From Siphonodentalium dalli (Eukaryota > Mollusca > Scaphopoda > Gadilida > Siphonodentaliidae): DNA of 64,000 nt. Each line of letters starts with the position of its first letter. Position 1 is the stretch's first letter. Below, piece after piece: positions 56,047-64,000 of the stretch. Under the pieces are notes generated by a model, which searched no databases, was not told the DNA's origin, and was given only the letters and a program-made list of their open reading frames with translations. The stretch covers positions 51,499,899-51,563,898 of the forward strand of contig CP136067.1 of assembly GCA_032622095.1 (NCBI GenBank). The letters run 5' to 3'. A program made the position numbers and the translations under genes.

Positions 56047-56226
56047 TAATTAGGGGATAACGGTGTGGTGTTTTGTGATTTGGGAAAGGTACAGGGCGAA
56101 TATACTGTGGCAAATTTAGTTAATGGGCGACGGCGGAGCATTTGCGGGTATTTGCAACCGTGTATTCGCCCTGTCCCTTTCCGAAATCACAAAACGCCAC
56201 ACAGTTATCCCCATTCTAATACTCTT
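56047..56226. mobile_element. 176-bp hairpin element, copy 2
   Basis: Counterpart of 17,553-17,728 with arms TTAGGGGATAACGGTGTGGT and its inverse. The copy 2 arms pair slightly better than those of copy 1. Confidence 0.8.
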
Positions 56227-57045
56227 CGAACTTAAAACGTCATTTCGACAGTAATTATCGATGAAATGTGCAGACATAGAAAACACTCAGCCAATTCACG
56301 ACTTTTTGTTTTAAATTTAATGCGCTGGATAAAATTTAGTCCCTCAATTAGCATCGCTCTTATCGGTAAAAATGCTGATAAAGATGAAAAATTGCCATCT
56401 CGATTAGAAATAAATATGCATACCAATTAGTTTCTGCATGTAACTCAGGTCTTTTTCAGATGTTTACCACTTACAAAGTTTTGATTTTACCGCGAACTTG
56501 AAGTTGAATTGAACAAATGGAAAACATTTTACTCATTGAGATGTATTTCACGTCGTATCTGTCATGGTTTCATGTCAATAAATTTAGTCTAATGATATCG
56601 AGACAATGATATTGATGGGATATAACAGTGTGGTGTTTTGTGATTTATGAAAGTACATGTATACAGGGCGAATGTACTGACTGTCAAATTTCGACAAAAG
56701 CGACTCCACTGGTTTGTTTATATAGCATCGAGCAAGTAACGGAAGTCAGTAGACCTGGTGCCAACTCCATGCATCTACTCCGTGACGTCGTCGGCATGTA
56801 CTACGTAAGGGTTAAGTCATGGAGCGAAACATAAAAGTGAGCGGAGTATGATTGGCCATGGACGAGATTAGGAATTCTGCTGACGTCAATATTGGCATAG
56901 GAATATGTAACAATGAAGAGGTGAACCGGACTATACTTTGCGACAGTTTATCCATAATTAACCCCCCCCCCACAGATATGTGATGTTTCAGGTGGTATAA
57001 TGCCATAAGTGCATTAGAATATAATATATCGTTTGCTCAATATAT

Positions 57046-57712
57046 AATATATCATTCGCTCAATATAATTATTCCGTTCGTTCAATAACGTTGTGCGTTT
57101 AAACGCAACAGTAACGAGGACAAAGTTATGTAATGGCGTTGTACATGTAGCTACATGTAGGCTACATCGGTAAAGCTCCAGCAATCAGTCTACTCGCGTG
57201 TTGCCTTTGAGTGGGGGCCATTTTGCATCGGGTGGGGTCTTGGTGGCTCGAAGGGGCATTGGAGGCCACCATGCAACGCCCATCGGTTGATCTAAATCAG
57301 TTAAGGGACTAGAGAGTTAAAAGTTTGCCCTATTTTGGACCCACCTGGGTGGTGGCCGTTTCGGTATACGTGGAATGTTGGATGGGGTGGAAATGGTGTA
57401 ATGAGGATCACACTAAAACATAATTTGTTCTACGAAAATCGGCCAAGAGGGTCGAGCAATGATATGACAGGTATGCCATATTCAGACCCAAACAGAGCGA
57501 TGGCTCGGGGTTGGGGTGTTCTAAAGGGGTATCATGTGGTACACAGTAATGCTAATGCAAAGATCGCTGACCAAAATGTCACCCGACGACGATGGCAGGT
57601 TTAAAGAATTTATTGGTTTTCAGATCCTTATACTACAAACTGTAGGAGGAATTGATTACACCAATATGAAACAAAGTGCATATTCACTAAATATGTTGCA
57701 CATCTGTAATGT
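57046..57712. other. Stretch after the duplication
   Basis: Begins with more CGCTCAATATAAT units (to about 57,090), then GC-balanced sequence with an 89-codon frame (57,335-57,604) rich in Gly and Trp that I do not recognise. The last ~100 bp probably belong to the LINE whose end follows. Confidence 0.4.
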
Positions 57713-58017
57713 GTGCGCTGCAGCACATATGATAAAATGCGCAAACACTTCTTTGATGAGATACTGATGACGAGTGTTCACTTTATTGGATTGAATGATG
57801 CCCAAAAATTACAATACATAATGCAAAACAACGAGCCTCATAAATGCAACATGGTCCGGGCATTTTTCAAAGAAAGGTCAAATTCTACTGACTTAATTAT
57901 GAAATAGTTACTATAGTATAGATATTACGTTGAGTCATTGTTGACATTATTACATATATTGGTTATTTTGACATCGGTCTTGTGTGGACGTTTTATGTCA
58001 TTAAACTATCTATCTAC
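57713..58017 (+). pseudogene. LINE ORF2 C-terminus and 3' end
   Basis: The frame reads STYDKMRKHFFDEILMTSVH, then DAQKLQYIMQN and a KCNMVRAFFKERSN ending with TAG at 57,905-57,907. It matches the tail of CR1/Jockey-type ORF2 (C--Y---R--F, then 'KL-YIM'). A Cys-containing stretch in another frame just upstream (LHICNVCA) suggests a frameshift in the zinc motif. The 3' UTR ends ATTAAACTATCTATCTACC, a (CTAT) tail. 5'-truncated and dead. Confidence 0.65.
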
Positions 58018-58535
58018 CATGTATATCTTAGGCAGCATATAGACCAGCGATGACCCGATACACTATCAATGTATGCTATTCGATAAAACCAGATGTGTGG
58101 TTTCCTAATGTGCATCTGTTTAATTAGTATAACAAGTCATGAAGAATACAAACATGCACGGTTGCAACGAATGAAATAAATGTATGAAAGCTGTTTTCAC
58201 ATATGGGCTTGTGAAAGAAACTGCGCTATCACTCCGCCGTTGTTAAACTCTGACAGAGTACTCCTCAGTGAAACATAAAGAAACGTGACATTCCACAAGA
58301 CTATCCGATTTACCGCCTCGGAAAGGTGTCAACCTGGTCGATTGATAAATGTGTTCGAGAATTTTCTCGAGGTCCGATTTGTTTTCGAAGTTATATATTT
58401 TTGTATGACTTCAATGCATCTTTCTGGGACATATACTGCTCGTATCGATCCATGTCGATACCTGGAAAACATCAGTTTTCAGGATGTATCTATTTGAAAT
58501 GTCATATCTATTAATTAACAATCTGTAATTTCCAG
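58018..58535. other. Unassigned stretch upstream of the candidate exon
   Basis: No convincing exon. I looked for an RNP-1 type octapeptide that would support the RRM reading of the next exon and did not find one. Confidence 0.4.
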
Positions 58536-58636
58536 GGAATGTGCTCACGCGTTGGCGGGACGTAATTGTAGAGGTAAATTCCAAGTACAGTTATCGCATG
58601 GTCAATATCATACACCAGGCATTATCCGATTGTCAA
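58536..58636 (+). CDS. Candidate RRM-type exon
   Basis: Acceptor TCTGTAATTTCCAG and a consensus GTAAGT donor bound 101 bp open in one phase (phase 2 in, phase 1 out). The 33 codons include AHALAGRNCRGKFQVQLSHG, resembling the end of an RNA-recognition motif in SR-type splicing factors ('DA..AL.GR...G..V.V.LS.G'). The rest, QYHTPGIIRLS, is not Arg/Ser-rich. Without the RNP motifs upstream, this could be a stray or pseudogene exon. Confidence 0.33.
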
Positions 58637-59967
58637 GTAAGTCAACATGTATGTTTTCCAGCGACATTTTATGCTCAACCAGACGGAGAATAAAAACTTG
58701 GACATTGATACTACCGGTAACATGTGATGCACTGGTCTACACGGAACCCGACCATTTGATATGACATATATTTATAACATAATTCCGTATGCATCTATGA
58801 TGCAAAACACCGGTCTCTTCATCCATGAACACCCCACCCCCATTTTAACCCAGAATCCTTTGCGCATGGAACTGTTCGTTGTTAATCGTTGTAAATATGT
58901 GTATACCTGACTTATGCGTTCAACGTGACATAAGTAAAACAGTAGCTCGTTTGATGCAATGAGGATTGCGCTTATTTGGCTGTGCTCGTGTAATGTATAC
59001 TGCGCCCAGGGTGATAACAATATTCAATGTCAACATTCTTACAAAATTCATCTCAGCGAACTTTGAGTTTTTCTCCATTCTTTTCTTTTAGATTTGTTGT
59101 CATATATAATAATCGTATTTTGTGGTTTGAATTTGGCCAATGCTCATATTAAATCGCCAAGAAATATTCAGAAATGATCCTGGTGGGCCCGGTTTAGAAT
59201 AGGCACTGCGAGGGGTAAGAATCCCAATGTGGCGCCATGTTGTGCATCCGGTGTGGTGTAGGAGTCCTGGAGGTACTAGGGCGGCCGTATCATGTGAGAC
59301 ATCGACCTGCGGATACGGCTTAGTTCATGGTCCTCTTTGGTCATACATCTCTTCAAGGCGGGTGGTTTGGTTGACCCGACGCAATCAATCGGCTAGTCAC
59401 GCCTCTCCACTGGTTTTTGGGATTACATGTCTTTTATCTGTTCTGTTATGTTTGTGGTGTTTAGGTTTGTCGTCAGTTTTCATGTATATGTTGTTTCTTT
59501 CGTCTCATGTCTGTATGCACTTCGCCTCAATGACTTTCAATTGTGTACTGTTTACGCCTGTCTCAATGTGGCGAGGTGCCGGGAGACTATGTGCAGTGGC
59601 TAAACGGGTCACCGCTTCATCCATGTACCAGTCTTTGGTCCGGCCATAATCGGCAGGGTACTCTGATGCGGCTGCTGGGCTAGTTGTCGATTATTTGCTT
59701 TTCATATGGCAACTCATAACAAACACGTAAGGATTGACCAACCAGCAAGTTCCACTGATGCTGAGGTCTATCAGTGCTTGGTTTTGATTCAAATGTCAAG
59801 AAACCTTCTGCATTTGCGATTGATAAAACGCCACAAAGCATAGCCGGACAACTAATAAATGTCAAACCGATCAGGACTTGGCAACTAAGTGGCCCTCTGT
59901 TGATCGAATGTTCAAGAAAAATTCAAGCGAACGCTCTTATGCAATTAACATCTATTGCACAAACACC
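58637..59967. other. Unassigned stretch with one 140-codon frame
   Basis: The frame at 59,227-59,649 (plus) is the longest intact one outside repeats and has a hydrophobic stretch (VFGITCLLSVLLCLWCLGLS). It has no recognisable domain, start context or splice signals. It could be an exon of a membrane protein or chance in a GC-richer patch. Confidence 0.25.
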
Positions 59968-60332
59968 CAACATATCCTTGCACAAATACGCACACAATTG
60001 ACCTATACTATGAATTAGGTAAATAATATGATTATTTTATTCTGAAATAAGCAGATAATGGACTCACACCCGTTATTTCGTTTTGTGGTGGGGGCCACAA
60101 TGAAAACACATGTTAAAGAGCATACACCTGAAAAGTCGCGAGTTGGCTTATTTGTGTCATTGTCCGCACTTAATCTTCTTAAAATCGCCTCATTACGAGC
60201 CGATAATTTGACTAAAACGCTCTTAGTTTCAGCACATTATCGACTCAAAATGAGGCAATTCTTAACAGATTATCCACCTAAAATAAGTTATATTATAAGC
60301 AGATAATGTGCTGTTGTCGGGAGAACAGGCTG
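59968..60332 (-). mobile_element. R1 family miniature element, copy E
   Basis: Ends with GTCGGGAGAACAGGCTG, the inverse of the CAGCCTGTTCTCCCGA start. It contains the family words TTATTCTGAAATAAGCAGAT, GTCATTGTCCGCA and CAGCACATTATCGACTC. Confidence 0.8.
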
Positions 60333-60479
60333 AAACGCCAGTATTGATAACACCTCACAAGACATTAACAGTAGCAGGGCTGTGTTGAGAACTCACGATA
60401 TAGCTGATTCTTCTGAGTCAGAGATATTGGTGAGTTAGCATCACATAGAGTTACAGAAGTCAGTAGATTTACTAAGACG

Positions 60480-61290
60480 GTTGATGGACATAAGGTTCCT
60501 TTGAATGGATATTTTCTTACCTTCAGTCGGTGCGAACATCCCTGGGTATATGAAGATGGATTTAAGCACATGTTCCAAACACTGAGATGTTTTAAATTTC
60601 AGGCGTATGGCCATTGCCAGGAACACTGTAAACGTAAAGAAACCATGTGGTCATAAGAATTGTACGAATTTCAAGAAATGTTGAAACTCAAATTTAACGT
60701 GGTGCAATTAATCGTGCATGTCCCATTTGGGAATGTGAATTCAAGATTCAACGATTTCAAGGTGAGAAGCATATGTAATATACAGATGGTCCTCGGCCAT
60801 CCAGGTTACATACTCAACAATCGTGTCTATAAAAAGTGTGTTGATGCCAAAGTCAAACTAAAGTCTTCAGTAAATCACGAGCAACAAAAGTGGAGGAGAC
60901 TGATATTATTCCTGTTCCAGAACCTGTAGCGCAGGTAATGGATACTACCTCCGTTGTTGAGACAGATCCTCCGAAACAATCTATGCAAGTTGATCCTATT
61001 GTTAAAAAAAAAAATCCCAAATCTGTCAAATCTTTTTGAAGTTCGATACTATGCTTCGAGAGAAAATGTTAACTTGAAGGGAAGGGGACACCATGTAAAT
61101 ATGTTGTGTGTAGGGAGGCTCGCTGTTGGGCGTGGGATCACACAAGGAGTCAACCACCACCTGTCAACTTGATGAAACTGATTAAGATTCGCGCCAGATT
61201 CAACATATATTATAGATATCTTATCAATCATTCAAGAGGCTTGTTAGCCAGATACCTCAAATATTATGATATGCCTGAGCATTGCTAAAT
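60480..61290 (+). pseudogene. gag-like (CCHC) LINE ORF1 remnant
   Basis: Frame pieces read EHPWVYEDGFKHMFQTLRCF then KFQAYGHCQEHCKRKE (60,588-60,640), a zinc knuckle whose second Cys is Phe. Further pieces are an ATKVEETDIIPVPEPVAQVM stretch to SVKSF and a stop, and finally a LMKLIKIRARFNIYYRYLI stretch ending LKYYDMPEHC and TAA near 61,287. Zinc-knuckle ORF1 proteins bind RNA in I/Jockey/CR1-type LINEs. It is the uninterrupted relative of the pieces at 10.7-11.2 and 14.4-14.7 kb and so supplies the empty site for the 3.2-kb element. Several frameshifts. Confidence 0.6.
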
Positions 61291-61510
61291 TAAATAATTT
61301 ATATTTGTTGATACATTTTATCCAGGTTGTATATCTTGGCTGTTCTCAAGACAGTAGTGCTGTCTGTTTTGATCTTCTGTTTTATATGTGTTTGCAGAAT
61401 GGTCAGTTTATTATTGGTTCTGACCACAGTCGCTCTGCTTTGGGTGTTTTTATTTGTATATATTGTGTTTCATTTTAGTCTAATTCACGGTTATGTCTAT
61501 ACACAGTTGC
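61291..61510 (+). repeat. 3' continuation shared with the gag-like remnants
   Basis: TTCTGTTTTATATGTGTTTG and TTTCATTTTAGTCTAATTCA match, in inverse orientation, 10,835-10,960 and 46,645-46,775. The hydrophobic open frame here (MVSLLLVLTTVALLW) is a by-product of T-rich sequence and is unlikely to be a protein. Confidence 0.6.
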
Positions 61511-62240
61511 TTCGCTCAATTCTGATTCAGTTCCTCCCAGTCGCAGATGTTGCCTAACGTCTAAACGACGTAACACCCTAACTAAACATACAATATTCAT
61601 AAATGACAAACAAATTGGACGTGCTCTGTTTAAAGTCTCATCTAGAATAACTGATATCTAGTTGCTGTTGTTAGAGAACACATGCCGATTAAACTGTTTT
61701 GTATCACTTACAACCATGCAACTAACATTTTATAATTTCATTGTCTAAATAATTCTCAACAGAACAAAAACATATTTCATACCACAATGGCTCACCAAAT
61801 ATATACCAACATGCTAGCAATCATAAGAATAATATTCCACCAAATAATACGGATATTCTACATGTATATATGTATCACTATATGTGATCATTTGGTATTC
61901 GGGCGCCCGACCGTCGAGATGCTTTAGCTGGTAATAGATTGGTGAGGTTGAAAGAGACATGATTGTTAATTATTTTGTTCCAGGGGTGCATTTTTTGGAG
62001 GTTTCTTCTTTCGCTAAGTGGGGGTCATCCGAGTTCACATGCGACTCTTTCGTCTGATACCGAACGTGTGAGACCACTTACTATTCTACCAGCGTCGTTA
62101 TATAGGTGGTCGATATTCCGGAGGAAATAGGGGCGTTATCTTTGTCTCCGTACTCCAGTATAGGAAGTACGTAAGTGTTGAACATTATCTCGAGGGTTTG
62201 TCTATTTACAATACATGTTATTATCATCAGTTGTGACAAT
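61511..62240. other. Unassigned stretch
   Basis: No gene or repeat recognised. Confidence 0.4.
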
Positions 62241-62637
62241 TGCCACCACCATCTGCTAGAAGGAATTCATCACCGGTCGTAGTAGTCTTGGTGTATCTAT
62301 CCGGAAGTTGTTTTGGCACGACCTCGATATAGTGAATTCCTTATATTGTAAAACGTTGGGTATATGTGGGAAGGCTGGTGGTGTTATCCACGCAAAGAGT
62401 CAAATTCTAGAGTTGATACATGTAAACAAAAAGAAATATGCGCTGCATGGTGTCCCGATGGATTCTAATGTGAAATCCAAGATAGCTGCTGTCGACCATG
62501 TTTGCCAGCGAAATTCAGAAATATTCAATAGCTCCCATCCATATGTCACCTCGAAAATCCGTTTGATGTTTGGTGAAGATCTGATGACGGATGTGGGTGT
62601 TTGGGTGCGCCGAATGATTCAGTTATGCAACGAGTAA
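62241..62637 (+). CDS. Unknown protein-like frame
   Basis: The frame runs through ITGRSSLGVSIRKLFWHDLD to an ATG-start segment at 62,308 and a TAA at 62,635-62,637, with CGKAGGVIHAKSQILELIHV, MDSNVKSKIAAVDHVCQRNS and KIRLMFGEDLM. Composition is protein-like, and the position after a LINE ORF1 remnant suggests retroelement origin, but I recognise no domain. Could also be a host exon. Confidence 0.28.
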
Positions 62638-62784
62638 AATCCAATATTGAAGTTTTTTTTATATAAAAATAGTTCAAATTCGATAGCTCCCATATCATCT
62701 GGAGGTGATCTTAAACTTCAAGTTCTACAAAATGGGTCTCGACTTTTATTAGTCATGAAACAGATATAGAGCGTCAATTGCTAG

Positions 62785-62810
62785 TTATATATATATATAT
62801 ATATATATAT
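62785..62810. repeat. (TA)n microsatellite
   Basis: About 26 bp of alternating T and A. Confidence 0.9.
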
Positions 62811-63406
62811 GTCAAGATGTGAACGACAAACTACTTATAAAATGCACATATACCTCACTATTTACGCAGTGCGATATGTGCAATTCCATAAGTTATTACA
62901 CAATTGACAAAATTAGTCTGCCAGTATATTGCAAGAACCAATCGTGCAATAACTCGCAGCGAACCAATCGAATATACATACTTTGTCTTTCAGAAATTCA
63001 TCAATCAATAGATAGGGAACTATGCAGAATTTCATGAAAGTTTTCCAGCTGTGTAAACTTTCACATAATTGAAAATAAGTCCCGACATATATTGGTCTAC
63101 ACATCGCATATAGACGGAATTTCATTATAGACGAGTGGTGATTTGTAACCAATTGTAGTCGTGTGTCTGACAGTTCGGGATCAGTTGTGTTAATTTAAGG
63201 TTATTACGTGTGGCATTGCTATTGCTCAGGACGGTTAACTGGGATTATCTCATGGGAGGCACGACCGCAGTACATTGCTGGTACACATGTGCTACAATTA
63301 ATTTATATGGCTGAGTAATGGGCACGAATTAAGGGTTTTGATTCACAAATGTGAATACCGGTTGACATTCCAGGATGGTTGGTTGGTTTGGTTTTACGTT
63401 ACACAT
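62811..63406. other. Unassigned stretch
   Basis: No gene or repeat recognised. Confidence 0.4.
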
Positions 63407-63668
63407 TTAACCCTTCTATGATTAGAGTTTCTTGAATATTTGCGAAACAATTTGCCAATGCATTCTCCTATATATTTGAGTCTCTCATATGGAACATCGC
63501 ATATATAAGAAAATACCGTGGTCTATAAATATTTACCTTCACCGCGTAAGCCAGTGCGTTGTCTTATATATACGAGGCTCCCATGGGAGACTCGCATCTA
63601 TAAGATGATGCACTGACACATGATCGTTAATGCTATACCAACGCAGCCTCCGTCATGAAAGGGGTTTA
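63407..63668. mobile_element. Second piggyBac-like miniature element, degenerate
   Basis: TTAACCCTTCTATGA at left and an imperfect inverse (TCATGAAAGGGGTTTA) at right. The interior shares GCCAATGCATTCTCCTATAT and TCGCATATATAAGA with the foldback arms of the element at 6,541. The right TTAA has decayed to TTTA. Confidence 0.6.
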
Positions 63669-63747
63669 GGTGGCGCTGAAGTAACATATGTTTCCATCCT
63701 CATATAAAGCTCAGTTCCTCACAGCTGGCAATTCAAAATTATTGATT

Positions 63748-64000
63748 GTGCAACAAATCCTCACGTAAATACGCACATAATCAACCTATAAACTGAAATA
63801 GGTACATTATATGATTCTGGAATAAGCAGATAACGGAGTCATGTCCGTTATTTTGTTTTATGGCGCTGGCCACATTGAAAACACATGTTAAAGAGCGTAC
63901 ACCTGACAGGTCGTGAGTTGGCTTTTTTATGTCATTGTACAGACATAATCTGCTAAGAATCGTCTGATTAGGAGTCGATAATGTGACTAAAACTTTCTCA
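63748..64000 (-). mobile_element. R1 family miniature element, copy F, cut by the window end
   Basis: Contains ACGCACATAATCAACCTATA, TCTGGAATAAGCAGATAACG and GAGTCGATAATGTGACTAAA as in copies A and E. The CAGGCTG end lies beyond the window. Confidence 0.75.

Larger units (their letters stand above)
42620..57045 (+). repeat. Large direct duplication, copy 2
   Basis: Collinear with 7,454-18,523. It is longer because of three private insertions (43,285-44,117, 50,738-51,071, 52,557-54,362) and a longer version of the TIR element (54,617-55,875). It lacks the SINE and the 127-bp retroposon of copy 1. Confidence 0.92.

Overview
This is eukaryotic genomic DNA, AT-rich and dominated by transposable-element debris, with no bacterial-style gene layout. 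Spliced exons with GT/AG borders, Pol III-type SINE promoter boxes, several non-LTR retrotransposon remnants and many terminal-inverted-repeat miniature elements point to an animal. The frequent words ACATGTA and ACCGGTA and the SINE/LINE tail types suggest a marine invertebrate, possibly a mollusc or another lophotrochozoan; this is inference only. No complete intact gene was found.

Layout. 1-7.6 kb: a broken LINE in + orientation (coiled-coil ORF1 piece, endonuclease piece, reverse-transcriptase piece), split by nested miniature elements: a 543-bp TIR element, four copies of a ~300-400 bp family called R1 here, and a TTAA-flanked piggyBac-like element. 7.45-18.52 kb: copy 1 of a large direct duplication. 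18.5-42.6 kb: a spacer with minisatellites, at least five inverted-repeat families, and the only host-like genes seen, on the minus strand. One is a four-exon fragment resembling the DUF4806 family (29.1-32.7 kb), which has an apparent frameshift in its CYWP motif. Two further orphan exons lie at 26.6 and 23.9 kb. 42.62-57.05 kb: copy 2 of the duplication. 57-64 kb: a LINE 3' end, a possible RRM-type exon, a gag-like (CCHC) ORF1 remnant, more R1 copies and a second piggyBac-like element.

The duplication is the most informative structure. The two copies (about 11.1 and 14.4 kb) align almost throughout but each carries private insertions, so the other copy gives the exact empty site. Copy 1 alone has a tRNA-type SINE with a 14-bp target duplication and a 127-bp retroposon end. 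Copy 2 alone has an 833-bp hAT-like element with an 8-bp target duplication and an unknown 139-codon ORF, a 334-bp LINE 3' end, and a 1.8-kb foldback element flanked by CCATGG. Older insertions are shared, including a 3.2-kb hAT-like element whose own empty site survives in a third paralogue near 61.1 kb. A TIR element in the duplication carries palindromic decamers at an exact 21-bp period at both ends. Whether the duplication is real or is two haplotypes placed in series by assembly cannot be decided from sequence alone.

The most unusual candidates are the 21-bp phased palindrome arrays, the hAT-like element with its unknown ORF, and the GTTTAAAC-studded foldback element. Nothing here amounts to a clearly new multi-gene system.
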